Shown here: positions 7,836 to 16,057 of the stretch, piece after piece
Position numbering within the stretch: position 1 is the first letter of the stretch
Layout of the letters: every line of letters begins with the position of its first letter
From: an uncultured Pleomorphomonas sp.
Lineage (GTDB): Bacteria; Pseudomonadota; Alphaproteobacteria; Rhizobiales; Pleomorphomonadaceae
Direction: 5' to 3'
Assembly: GCA_937868725.1 (NCBI GenBank)
Contig: CALMMQ010000022.1
Span: 1 to 48,879 of the forward strand
Length of the DNA: 48,879 nt
The notes under the pieces: generated by a model
Seen by the model: the letters and a program-made list of their open reading frames with translations, nothing else
The model's database searches: none
What the model was told of the DNA's origin: nothing
Program-made: the position numbers and the translations under genes

Positions 7836-8896
7836 TCCGCATCGAGCGCCGGGCCGCCACCGGCTGGACCGATCGCCTGCTGGCCTACGTGCTGGCCATC
7901 GCCGGTGGTCTCGCCGCCTCGGCGCTGCTGATGGCGGTGAGCGGCGCCGACGTCGTCGAGGGCTTTTCCGCCCTTGCCGAGGGCGCTTTCGGCGATACCG
8001 AGGCCATGCGCCAGAGCCTGATCGCCGCCATTCCGCTCGCCTTCACGGGGCTGGCCACCGTCGCCGCCTTCCGCGCCGGCATCTGGAACATCGGTCAGGA
8101 AGGCCAGGCGTTCGCCGGCGCCATGGCCGGCTACTGGATGTCGCTGCAGCTTGCCGGCGTGCCCGGTGCCGTCGCCGTGCCGCTGGTGCTCCTGGCCGCC
8201 GTGGCCGGCGGTGCCCTCCTGGCCATGCTGGCCGCTTGGCTGCGCACGCGCTGCGCCGTCAACGAGATCATCTCGACGATGATGATGAACTACGTCGTCG
8301 TCTACCTCCTGTCCTACCTCTTGGCCGGCGGGCCGTGGACGGAAGCGGGCTCGACCGCCTATCACCAGACGCCGCTCATCGCCGACAGCTTCCACCTGCC
8401 GGCCCTCGGCGGCGTTCATCTCGGCGCCGTCCTGGCGCTGGCCGCCACGGCCGGCCTCGCCGTGCTCATCGGCCGCACGCCGCTCGGCTTCGAGCTGCGC
8501 GGCCTCGGCCTCAACCCGACGGCGCTGCGCTTCAAGGGCGTCGACGTCGGCCGCACCGTCCTCGCCGTCATGGCGCTGAGCGGCGGTCTCGCGGCGCTAG
8601 CCGGCGCCTCGGAGGTGTTCGGCATCAACTTTCGCCTCCGGGCCGGCGTCATCGACGGCCTCGGCTACACCGGCATCATCGTCGGCATGATCGGCGCCCT
8701 CGATCCCTGGGGCACGCTGGTGACGGCGCTGCTGTTCGGGGCGCTGGCCAACGGCGCCCTCTACATGAACGTGCTGTCCGACATTCCCTCGGCACTGGTG
8801 CCGGCCATGCAGGGCATTCTGCTGCTGTTCGTGCTCGGCGCCTCGGTGCTGGTGCGCTATCGGCTGTGCTTCCGGCCGGTGGGAGAGACGGCATGA
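7832..8896 (+). CDS. ABC transporter permease (BMP/nucleoside type, subunit 1)
   Basis: A 354-residue integral membrane protein with about ten hydrophobic segments. It carries the permease hallmark FRAGIWNIGQEGQAFAG (about residues 82-98), the inner-membrane face of branched-chain/ribose-type permeases, and a cytoplasmic coupling region around TPLGFELRGLGLNPTA. It starts at ATG 7832 inside the ATPase stop (ATGA) with GGGAGG upstream and ends in another ATGA overlap with the second permease. It should form the heterodimeric pore with the product of 8893-9825. Confidence 0.92.
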   Translation: MIRIERRAATGWTDRLLAYVLAIAGGLAASALLMAVSGADVVEGFSALAEGAFGDTEAMRQSLIAAIPLAFTGLATVAAFRAGIWNIGQEGQAFAGAMAGYWMSLQLAGVPGAVAVPLVLLAAVAGGALLAMLAAWLRTRCAVNEIISTMMMNYVVVYLLSYLLAGGPWTEAGSTAYHQTPLIADSFHLPALGGVHLGAVLALAATAGLAVLIGRTPLGFELRGLGLNPTALRFKGVDVGRTVLAVMALSGGLAALAGASEVFGINFRLRAGVIDGLGYTGIIVGMIGALDPWGTLVTALLFGALANGALYMNVLSDIPSALVPAMQGILLLFVLGASVLVRYRLCFRPVGETA

Positions 8897-9825
8897 GCGC
8901 CCTGTTCACCCCCGAAATCCTGCTGTCGATCCTGACGGCCTCGGTCGGCGCGGCGACCATCATCCTGTTCGCCGCCCTCGGCGAGCTCATCACCGAACGG
9001 GCCGGCATCTGGAACATGGGCGTCGAGGGCACCATGCTGTGCGGCTGTCTCGCCGCCTACGTGGTGATGAGCGAAACCGGTTCGCCGGCCGCCGCCGCCG
9101 TCGCCGCCGTGGCGGCGGGGGTCGCCGCCGGCCTGCTGATCGGCCTGTTCACCGTCAGCCTCAAGGTCGACCATTTCGTCACCGGCCTCGGCTTCAACCT
9201 GCTCGCCTCCGGCCTGACGCTGTTCCTGTTCCGCACCTACACCGCCGCCGGCCAGCCGGCCCCCTACGCCACCATCGACAAGCTGGCCGTGCCGCTGCTG
9301 GCGCGCCTGCCCGGCCTCGGGCCGATCCTGTTCGACCAGTACCTGCTGACCTATGTCGCCTTCCTCATGGTGCCGGTGATCGCCGTGTTTCTCGGCCGCA
9401 CCCGGCCGGGCCTCGAATGCCGCGCCGCCGGCGAGAACCCGGAATTCCTCGAAGCCAAGGGCATTTCCGTGGCCGGGCGGCAATATGGCGCGCTGCTGTT
9501 CGGCTCGGCGCTGACCGGGCTCGGCGGCGGCTTCATGATGCTGGCCTTCGCCAGCGAGTTCCGCCCCGACATTTCCGGCGGCCGCGGCTGGCTGGCCATC
9601 GTGGCGGTGATCGCCGGCAACTGGCGGCCGCTGCGCACCACCGTTGCCGTGCTGGTGTTCGCCGTGCTCGACAGTCTGGCCATCCACGCCCAGGGCATGG
9701 GCGTGGCCATTCCCTACCAGTTCTTCCTGATGCTGCCCTACGTCGCCTCGGTGGTGGTGCTGGCCGTGGTGCGCAGCCGCTCCGGTCAGCCGGCGCGGCT
9801 GGGCATTCCCTTCATCCGGTCGTGA
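8893..9825 (+). CDS. ABC transporter permease (BMP/nucleoside type, subunit 2)
   Basis: A 310-residue polytopic membrane protein and the last gene of the purine importer operon. It has the matching half-motif ERAGIWNMGVEGTMLCG (about residues 36-52) and the loop TRPGLECRAAGENPEFLEA that contacts the ATPase. The ATG at 8893 overlaps the stop of subunit 1 and follows GGGAGAG. The gene ends only four bases before the convergent nagA stop, so there is no room for an isolated terminator between them. Purine or nucleoside import is inferred from the family and the deaminase neighbour. Confidence 0.92.
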   Translation: MSALFTPEILLSILTASVGAATIILFAALGELITERAGIWNMGVEGTMLCGCLAAYVVMSETGSPAAAAVAAVAAGVAAGLLIGLFTVSLKVDHFVTGLGFNLLASGLTLFLFRTYTAAGQPAPYATIDKLAVPLLARLPGLGPILFDQYLLTYVAFLMVPVIAVFLGRTRPGLECRAAGENPEFLEAKGISVAGRQYGALLFGSALTGLGGGFMMLAFASEFRPDISGGRGWLAIVAVIAGNWRPLRTTVAVLVFAVLDSLAIHAQGMGVAIPYQFFLMLPYVASVVVLAVVRSRSGQPARLGIPFIRS

Positions 9826-9829
9826 GCGG

Positions 9830-11029
9830 TCAGCGGGCGAGCGCCGTCGCCCCGGCCAGCGGCCGGCCGTCGACCAGCACGGCCTCAAGCGCCAGCGTAG
9901 CGGGCGAAAGCAGGTTGATGTCGGCGGCATAACCCGGCGCCAGCTTGCCGAGCCGGTCGGTAAGGCCCATCAGGCGGGCCGGCGCGGCAATGGCGGCGTC
10001 GAGGATGGCCTCGCGCGCCATGGTGGCGTGGGCGGCGAGCAGTTCGACCGACGTCGCCATGGTGGCGTGGACGCCGGCCAGCGAGCCGGCGGCGTTGACC
10101 AGAGCGCCGTCCCTGACCTCGATCAGCTCGCCCTGCAGGCGGAACGACGCCGGCCCGTTGACGGTCGGCATGGCGTCGGAAATCAGCACCATCAGTCCCG
10201 GCCGTGGCCGGGCGCGGGCGACGATCTTCAGCATGTCGGGATGGACGTGGTGGCCGTCGGCGATGAAGCCGGTGTGGAGCTCGGACAGGATGGCCGTGCC
10301 CACGAGGCCCGGCACGCGCGAGGTCGGCGGCTCCATGCCGTTGAACAGGTGCGTGGCGGCGCGCGCCCCCTCGGCGATGGCCCGGCGGGCGACAGTGGCT
10401 GAGGCGGCGCTGTGGCCGAGCGAGACGACGGCGCCGAGGGCGGCGAGGCGGGCGATCGTGCCCTCGGGCACCACCTCGGGAGCGAGCGTCAGCAGCACCG
10501 GCACGCCGGCCCGGCGCAACCGTTCGACCAGCGTGAACGTCGCTTCCGACCACGGCCGCACCAGATCGGCACGGTGGGTGCCGCGCCGCTTCTGCGACAG
10601 GTGCGGCCCCTCGATGTGGATGCCGGCGACACCGTCGCGGCCGGACGCGGCGATGGCGGCATCGGCGGCCCGTTCCATCACCTCGGCGGTATCGGTGATC
10701 AGCGTCACCAGACAATGGGCGGTGCCGGAGCGGCGATGGGCGGCGGCAATGGCCCGCATGCCGGCCGCCGTCGGGTCGGAATTGAACAGCACGCCGCCGC
10801 CGCCGTTGACCTGGATGTCGAAGAAACCCGGCACGGCCAGCGCCGCCGGTTGCCAGCATGGCAGACCGGTCGGCAGCGCCGTCGCCGCGTGCACGGCGGC
10901 GATGCGGCCAGCGCGGATTTCCAGGGCAAGGTCCGACCGGACGGTTTCCCCGTCGTAGACCCCGGCGGTCGGCAACAGCAGCCAGGGTTCATCGGTCGGC
11001 GGCAGCGGGCAGGCGTTCATCGTTCTCAC
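9830..11029 (-). CDS. nagA: N-acetylglucosamine-6-phosphate deacetylase (or GalNAc-6-P deacetylase)
   Basis: A 399-residue amidohydrolase. Family marks are PGFFDIQVNGGGGVLFN (about 67-83), the metal-binding IHIEGPHLSQKRRGTH, GHSAAS, THLFNGMEP (substrate/metal His) and the catalytic Asp stretch LISDAMP. It removes the acetyl group from an N-acetylhexosamine 6-phosphate in the cytoplasm. Its operon partners (AgaS-like and AgaZ) make N-acetylgalactosamine-6-phosphate a likely substrate, so it could equally be called agaA. The GTG at 11029 overlaps the agaZ stop; an ATG three codons later (11020) is an alternative start. Confidence 0.93.
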   Translation of the reverse strand: MRTMNACPLPPTDEPWLLLPTAGVYDGETVRSDLALEIRAGRIAAVHAATALPTGLPCWQPAALAVPGFFDIQVNGGGGVLFNSDPTAAGMRAIAAAHRRSGTAHCLVTLITDTAEVMERAADAAIAASGRDGVAGIHIEGPHLSQKRRGTHRADLVRPWSEATFTLVERLRRAGVPVLLTLAPEVVPEGTIARLAALGAVVSLGHSAASATVARRAIAEGARAATHLFNGMEPPTSRVPGLVGTAILSELHTGFIADGHHVHPDMLKIVARARPRPGLMVLISDAMPTVNGPASFRLQGELIEVRDGALVNAAGSLAGVHATMATSVELLAAHATMAREAILDAAIAAPARLMGLTDRLGKLAPGYAADINLLSPATLALEAVLVDGRPLAGATALAR

Positions 11030-12300
11030 TTCTGACAGGCCAGATAGGGGGCGTAGGCCTCCTGGATCTCGGCAAGGACCAGCGCCCGGGCCAACGATCG
11101 GCCGGGTGCGACGAGGGCTTCGGCGCGGGCCAGCACCGGCGCGGCGAAGTATTGCAGCAGCAATGGCTCCGGCAGCCGGGCGCCGTCAAGGGTGGCGAAC
11201 AGCGCCGCCACGGCGGCTTGCGCCGCCGGTGCCGGCCAATAGTAGCGGATGCGGTCGGCATAGCCGAAGTGGCGCAGCAGCCGCAGCTCCTCGGCCGTGC
11301 CCTGATAGTGGCGGGCCCAATAGCGGTTGTCGCCGGCCATCAGCGTTTCCATGGCCTCGGCCAGCGACGGACCGGAGCGGCCGAGCCAGCCGGCCAGCCC
11401 GTCAAGCGCATAGAGCGCCTGCCGGCAGGCGAAGGTCAGGGCCGGGCCGACCTTCAGCACGGCGAAGTGGCGCCGGGCCAGGGCCGGGAACACCGCCGGT
11501 GCCTGGTAGTCGGTGGAATGGGCCTCGAAGGCCATGTGCGGGTGGCGCTCCAGCACCGGCGACAGCAGGTCGGGGGCGGCGGTGTCGAAGGCCATGACGT
11601 GATCGGGGGCGAACTCCAGCCCCGGCTGGACCACCAGACCGACGGCGCGGCTGAAGGCGTCTTCGAGCCCCCGGGCGGCGAAGGCGGCGGCGTGGGCGTC
11701 GATGGTGGCCGTGGCGGCGGCCGGATCGGTGGGCGGCACCGTGTCGGCACCTTCACCGGCGCGGGCGCCGCCGGGCGGCGGCACTTCGGTGCCGAACATG
11801 TAGCTGATGGCGCCGGCCACCGGCGCGGCCCGTTCGCACACCTCGGCCAGCGCGGCGGCGCGGGCGGCCACCACGGCGTCGCCCGGATGGGTCGGCTCGC
11901 CGGCGCAGCCTTCCGAACAGTCGAGGTGGATCTTGGCAAAGCCGGCCCGCACGTAGTCGGCCACCAGCGTTGCCGCCTCGGCCATGGCCGCTTCGGCCGG
12001 CTGGTCGTGCCAGGCCTGCGGCCCGAGATGGTCGCCGCCGAACAGCACCCGCTCGCGGGCGACGGCGTTGCGGTCGCAGAGGTCGTGGACGAAGGCGACG
12101 AAGCGGTCCGGCGTCAGGCCGGTATAGCCGCCGTGCTGGTTGACCTGGTTGCTGGTCGCCTCGATCAGGATCGGCAGGTCGGCCGCCTCGGCGGCCAGCA
12201 GCGTCGCCGCCAGCACGTCGGGATGAGCCGAACAGACCGACGGCAGGGCCAGCGGCTGGCCGCTACGGTTGGCGGCGATGATGGCGCGCAGTTCACGCAT
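11026..12300 (-). CDS. agaZ: D-tagatose-bisphosphate aldolase-associated protein AgaZ/GatZ/KbaZ
   Basis: A 424-residue protein of the GatZ/KbaZ family (SVCSAHPDVLAATLLAA, LIEATSNQVNQHGGYTGLTP, FGGDHLGPQAW, KIHLDCSEGC, EAHSTDYQAP). In enterobacteria this protein is a non-catalytic partner of the class II tagatose-bisphosphate aldolase; in some other proteobacteria AgaZ has been proposed to be the tagatose-6-phosphate kinase. No aldolase subunit (AgaY) or separate PfkB-type tagatose-6-P kinase is present in this operon, which is compatible with the kinase role. It overlaps the upstream fusion gene by eight bases with an internal GGGGGGAA ribosome site, so the genes are translationally coupled. 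Confidence 0.9.
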   Translation of the reverse strand: MRELRAIIAANRSGQPLALPSVCSAHPDVLAATLLAAEAADLPILIEATSNQVNQHGGYTGLTPDRFVAFVHDLCDRNAVARERVLFGGDHLGPQAWHDQPAEAAMAEAATLVADYVRAGFAKIHLDCSEGCAGEPTHPGDAVVAARAAALAEVCERAAPVAGAISYMFGTEVPPPGGARAGEGADTVPPTDPAAATATIDAHAAAFAARGLEDAFSRAVGLVVQPGLEFAPDHVMAFDTAAPDLLSPVLERHPHMAFEAHSTDYQAPAVFPALARRHFAVLKVGPALTFACRQALYALDGLAGWLGRSGPSLAEAMETLMAGDNRYWARHYQGTAEELRLLRHFGYADRIRYYWPAPAAQAAVAALFATLDGARLPEPLLLQYFAAPVLARAEALVAPGRSLARALVLAEIQEAYAPYLACQK

Positions 12301-14335
12301 GACGATTTCCCCCCAGTTGAGCGGCCGCGACGGCCATCAGCGCGGCGCCGCGGACGCCGCTGGCATCGCCGAAGCGGGCAACGCGGATGTCCGGACAGCG
12401 GGTGTGCGGCATGATGCGCCTCGCCGCCGCCTGGCTCAGGCGCTCGGCGATGCCGGCGATGCGCGACAGGCCGCCGCCCAAGACGATGACGTCGGGATCG
12501 CACGCCAGCTGCAGCGTGTAGACGAGCTCGGCGAGCACGGTCAGCCAGGCTTCGACCGCCGCCGCCAGCGCCGGATCGCTCGCCGCCCCGGCAATGATCT
12601 CGGCCGGTGTCAGGTCGCGGCCGCTCTTCAGCTTGGCGATGTGAGCGAGGCCCGGTCCCGAGCCGTAGGTCTCATAGCAGGCGGAACGGCCGCAGCCGCA
12701 GGTGAGGCGCGGCAGTCCCAGTTCGTCGAGCACGGCGGCGGCGATGCCGATGTGACCGACCTCGCCCGGCAGACCGTTGAGGCCGACGGCCAGCGCCCCG
12801 TCTTCCACCAGACCGCCGCCGATGCCGGTGCCGAGGATCAGGCCGAAGACGCGGCGGAAGCCGTCGCCGGCCCCGCCCTTGGCCTCGGAGAAGGCGAAGG
12901 CCTTGCAATCGTTGATGAGCGGCACGGCGCGGCCGAGGCGGCGCGTCAGATCGGCGGCGAGCGGCCGGCCGGTGGCCGGCAGGTTGGCCATGAAGGCGAG
13001 GCCGGTGGGGCTCATGGCAATGCCGGGCAGGCCGATGCCGAGCGCCACCTCGCCGCCGGCTTCGGCGGTCAGCCACTGCACTTCGCCGGCGATCTGCTCG
13101 ATGAAGGCGTCATAGTCGTCGTTGCGCACGGCGGTGCGGCGTTCGGCGCGACGCTGGAGGTCGGGGCCGAACAGCACGCTTTCGATCTTGCTGCCGCCGA
13201 TGTCGATGCCGGCCACCGGAGCGGCCAGGGCGGCGGGCGCCGCCGGCGGGGCGTAGAGGTGGACGCCGGAGACGACGCGCGACAGCTTCTGACCGGCGAA
13301 GGGGTCGTCGACCGTCATGCCAAGGCGATCCGACCAGATGAGGGCGGCGAGCTGGGCGAACAGCACGAACAGCACGCCGTCCCAGCCATCGGAGCCGGTG
13401 AGTTCGAGCCCTTCCGGCCGGATGATGCGGTCGGCGCCGTATTGGGCGGCGATTTCGCTGGCGATGTCCTCGTCGTAGGGGCGCGTGTAGGGATCGGAGG
13501 AGGGGAACAGGCAGACGAGGGTGCGCGGGTTCATCACCGCCTTGGGGCCGTGGCGGAAGCCGAGCGAGGAATCCCAGGCCGTGACGATGCGGCCGGCCGT
13601 CAGCTCCAGCACCTTCAGCGCCGCTTCGCGGGCCACGGCGGTGAGCGGGCCGGAGCCGAGGAACACCAGCCGTTCGGGCATGTCGAGCGCGGCGATGCGG
13701 TCGGGGGCGGTCGCAAGATAACGGTCGGCGGCGTCGGCCAGCGTCCGCACGTGACGGGCCGGCTCCGGTTCGGCCGGATCGAAGCAGGCCAGCGCCGTCA
13801 GCAGCATGGTGGTGTAGCTCGACGTCATGGCAAAGCCGCTGTCCTCGCTCTCGGGCGGCAAGGTGATGACGCGCAGTTCGCCCGGCCCGGCGTGCGGGGC
13901 GAGCGCCAGCCGGCTGGCCGGGTTGCAGGTGATGTGCAACCGGTCGGCCTCCGGGCAGACGGCGTCGAGCAGCGCGATGGTGCCGAGACTTTCCGAGGAA
14001 TTGCCCGAACGGCCGAACGAGACGACTAGCGGCCGCACGCCCGGGCGCAGGTAGGCCAGCGGCGAGGCGACGAGATCGGTGGAGGCGACGGCGCGGAAGC
14101 GGGCCGGGCCGGCGGCGCCGTTGAGATGGCGGCTCAGCGCCTCGCCGATAAAGGCCGAGGTGCCGGCGCCGCAGAACCAGATTTCGTCGGGCTGGCGCTG
14201 GGCGACCCAGGCGCGGATGTCGCGGCGCCAGCCGTCGAGCGTGGCGGCGTGCTGGCGCCAGATGGCCGTCTGGCCGAGGATTTCGCGCGCCGTGGCGAAG
14301 CGCTCGGTCAGCGGGGGAATGACGGTACTGGTCAT
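12293..14335 (-). CDS. AgaS-type SIS deaminase/isomerase fused to a ROK sugar kinase
   Basis: A 680-residue fusion. Residues 1-370 match AgaS: two SIS domains with FCGAGTSAFIGEAL (53-66), SFGRSGNSSES (106-116), FLGSGPLTAVAREAALKVLE (225-244) and WDSSLGFRHGPKAV, ending in the family tail LSRVVSGVHLY. A short Ala/Pro linker (362-374) leads to a complete ROK kinase: GIDIGGSK (376-383), catalytic Asp in INDCKAFAF, GTGIGGGLV, GEVGHIG and the zinc cysteines of CGCGRSAC. AgaS converts galactosamine-6-P to tagatose-6-P plus ammonia; a ROK kinase would make N-acetylhexosamine-6-P. The fusion thus holds steps before and after the NagA reaction. It starts in an ATGA overlap with the regulator stop. Confidence 0.9.
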   Translation of the reverse strand: MTSTVIPPLTERFATAREILGQTAIWRQHAATLDGWRRDIRAWVAQRQPDEIWFCGAGTSAFIGEALSRHLNGAAGPARFRAVASTDLVASPLAYLRPGVRPLVVSFGRSGNSSESLGTIALLDAVCPEADRLHITCNPASRLALAPHAGPGELRVITLPPESEDSGFAMTSSYTTMLLTALACFDPAEPEPARHVRTLADAADRYLATAPDRIAALDMPERLVFLGSGPLTAVAREAALKVLELTAGRIVTAWDSSLGFRHGPKAVMNPRTLVCLFPSSDPYTRPYDEDIASEIAAQYGADRIIRPEGLELTGSDGWDGVLFVLFAQLAALIWSDRLGMTVDDPFAGQKLSRVVSGVHLYAPPAAPAALAAPVAGIDIGGSKIESVLFGPDLQRRAERRTAVRNDDYDAFIEQIAGEVQWLTAEAGGEVALGIGLPGIAMSPTGLAFMANLPATGRPLAADLTRRLGRAVPLINDCKAFAFSEAKGGAGDGFRRVFGLILGTGIGGGLVEDGALAVGLNGLPGEVGHIGIAAAVLDELGLPRLTCGCGRSACYETYGSGPGLAHIAKLKSGRDLTPAEIIAGAASDPALAAAVEAWLTVLAELVYTLQLACDPDVIVLGGGLSRIAGIAERLSQAAARRIMPHTRCPDIRVARFGDASGVRGAALMAVAAAQLGGNRHA

Positions 14336-15234
14336 GGGGCAATCCTGTCCTTGCTCTGGCGGGGGCGGGCCGTGGCGACGGCGACCGGGTCCGCGCTGAT
14401 GACTTCGACGCCGGCGAGCGCCAGGCGTTCGGCCGCCTGGGGCGCCAGGCCGCTGTCGGTGACGATGATGTCGATGTCGGCGAGGCCGGCGATGCGGTGC
14501 AGCGAGGGGGCGCGAAACTTCGAGCTGTCGGCCAGCACCACGACGCGGGCGGCCAGACGGACCATGGTGGCGCTCTGGCGGGCCTCGTCCTCGTTGAAAG
14601 TGGACAGGCCGAAATCGGCGTCGATGGCGTCGGCGCCGAGATAGAGCGTGTCGAAGCGCAGGCCGGTCATGGTGTCGCCGACCAGGGCGCCGATCAGCGA
14701 GCCCGAGGAATAGCGCACCGTGCCGCCCGGCAGCATCACCCGGTGCTGCGGGGCAACGCTGAGCCGATCGACGATGTTGAGGCCGGCGGTCATGATCACC
14801 AGCGGCTGGGCGTCGGCCAGCGTGGCGGCGAACAGAGCGGCGGTCGAACCGGAATCGACGATGATCGACCGGTCGGCCTCGACGAGGCGGCGGGCCGCCC
14901 GGGCGATGGCGGTCTTCTGCGGCAGGTTGACCACGGCCTTGTCGGACACGGTCGGTTCGAGGAAGCCGAGGGCCGGCCGTGGCCGCGCCTCGCCGCGCGC
15001 GGCGAGATCGATGGCCAGCGCAATGCGGAACTCCGCCATGCCGGCGAAGCCGAACAGGCGGCAGAAGCGGATCACCGTCGGTTCGCTGATTTCGGCGGTG
15101 CGGGCGATGTCGGACAGGCTGAGCTGCATGAACGACTGCGGCCTGTCGAGCACGAAGCGGCCGACCAGGCGCAGGGCGCGCGGCAGCTGGTCGAGCTCGG
15201 CCGAGATGCGGTCAATCAGCGTGTCCCCGGGCAT
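14332..15234 (-). CDS. Chimeric regulator: RpiR-type HTH with DeoR-type sensor domain
   Basis: A 300-residue protein with an unusual pairing. The first 75 residues look like the RpiR HTH_6 domain (LSDIARTAEISEPTVIRFCR, then LFGFAGMAEFRIAL). From about residue 95 onward the protein is a DeoR C-terminal sensor: DSGSTAALFAATL, LPGGTVRYSSGSLIG, LYLGADAID and NEDEA with VVLADSSKF. RpiR proteins normally carry a SIS sensor. It is the first gene of the amino-sugar operon and probably autoregulates it in response to a sugar phosphate. A TTG (15270) and an ATG (15264) lie upstream in frame; I prefer the ATG at 15234, which has GGGGA nine bases before it. Confidence 0.85.
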   Translation of the reverse strand: MPGDTLIDRISAELDQLPRALRLVGRFVLDRPQSFMQLSLSDIARTAEISEPTVIRFCRLFGFAGMAEFRIALAIDLAARGEARPRPALGFLEPTVSDKAVVNLPQKTAIARAARRLVEADRSIIVDSGSTAALFAATLADAQPLVIMTAGLNIVDRLSVAPQHRVMLPGGTVRYSSGSLIGALVGDTMTGLRFDTLYLGADAIDADFGLSTFNEDEARQSATMVRLAARVVVLADSSKFRAPSLHRIAGLADIDIIVTDSGLAPQAAERLALAGVEVISADPVAVATARPRQSKDRIAP

Positions 15235-15301
15235 GCCACGACGTCCCCGGCCGGAATTGGCCATGGGCAAGCTAGCGGCCGGAATGGAGTTTGTCTACTT
15301 A

Positions 15302-15312
15302 TTTTAGCAAAA
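15302..15312. promoter_or_regulatory. AT-rich promoter/operator region for the amino-sugar operon
   Basis: TTTTAGCAAAA at 15302-15312 lies in a short AT-rich stretch (about 15290-15320), 68 bases upstream of the preferred regulator start. Read on the minus strand it is an imperfect palindrome flanked by two GTAG direct repeats. It is the only AT-rich stretch in the 15235-15407 gap, so promoter and operator probably lie here (inference). Confidence 0.35.
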
Positions 15313-15349
15313 CTACATTTTGCCGCGCCCGGCCGGCTCGCCATGGCAA

Positions 15350-15375
15350 CGGGCCGGGAATGGCTTCCCGGCCCG
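15350..15375 (-). terminator. Terminator hairpin after dhaL
   Basis: A perfect 11-bp stem, CGGGCCGGGAA / TTCCCGGCCCG, with a 4-base loop lies 32 bases beyond the dhaL stop. Only a short TT follows on the minus strand, so the stem is strong but the U tract is weak. Confidence 0.7.
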
Positions 15376-15407
15376 CTGGACTGTTGGTCTGGCCGCGTCA
15401 GGCGCGC

Positions 15408-16046
15408 TCAGGCGGCGTTGACGAAGGTCGACATGGTGGTGATGATGAAGCAGGCCACCGTGGCGCCGGCGTCCTGCAAGCCGCGCGACTTTTCCTGGAA
15501 CGCCGCCGCCTTGCCGTGCTGGGCCACCAGGAGCTTGGTGGCTTCGAGGGCCGCTTCGGCCGCCTTGGTCGCCTTGGCGAGGGCGGCGCCGAGCGGTTCG
15601 CCGGCCGCCGCCGAGCCTTCCAGGCTGACGGCGATGGGGTCGAGCACGTCGAGCACCGTCTTGTCGCCGAGCTTGGCCTTGCCGCGTTCCTGCACGCCGT
15701 CGCGATAGGCGCGCCAGAAGGCGGCCATCTCGGCGGTGCCGATGGCGGCGGCAGCCTCGAGCGCCTTGCCGCCGCGCATGAAGCCGGTGGCGGTCAGCGT
15801 GCCCATGGTCGAGGGCGCCGCCTTGGCGATGGCCAGGCCCGCCTTGCCGAGCAGCTTGCCGACCGGCAGCGCCGTCTCGGCCGCCACGGTGGCGTGCGCG
15901 GCGGCGAACGACTTGCTCATGGTGATGCCGAGGTCGCTGTCGCCGACCTTGCCGTCGAGGGCGATGAGGAATTCGCGTTGGGTGGCGAAGGTGTGCTCCA
16001 GCGCCGCGAACAGGCCGACCACATCGCTTGCATTGACTGCCTGCAT
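15408..16046 (-). CDS. dhaL: Dihydroxyacetone kinase subunit DhaL
   Basis: A 212-residue protein with the DhaL nucleotide-binding features: the Asp cluster LDGKVGDSDLG (about residues 34-44), which coordinates Mg-ADP, the STMGTLTATGFMRGG loop, and helices around GDKTVLDVLDPIA. DhaL supplies the phosphate to the substrate held by DhaK. It starts 11 bases after dhaK with GAGGAG before its ATG. No DhaM phosphocarrier is encoded nearby, so the phosphate donor (ATP or a PTS protein elsewhere) is not settled. The operon context with a sugar-type ABC importer suggests a ketotriose or ketotetrose substrate. Confidence 0.92.
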   Translation of the reverse strand: MQAVNASDVVGLFAALEHTFATQREFLIALDGKVGDSDLGITMSKSFAAAHATVAAETALPVGKLLGKAGLAIAKAAPSTMGTLTATGFMRGGKALEAAAAIGTAEMAAFWRAYRDGVQERGKAKLGDKTVLDVLDPIAVSLEGSAAAGEPLGAALAKATKAAEAALEATKLLVAQHGKAAAFQEKSRGLQDAGATVACFIITTMSTFVNAA

Positions 16047-16057
16047 GGCCGCTCTCC

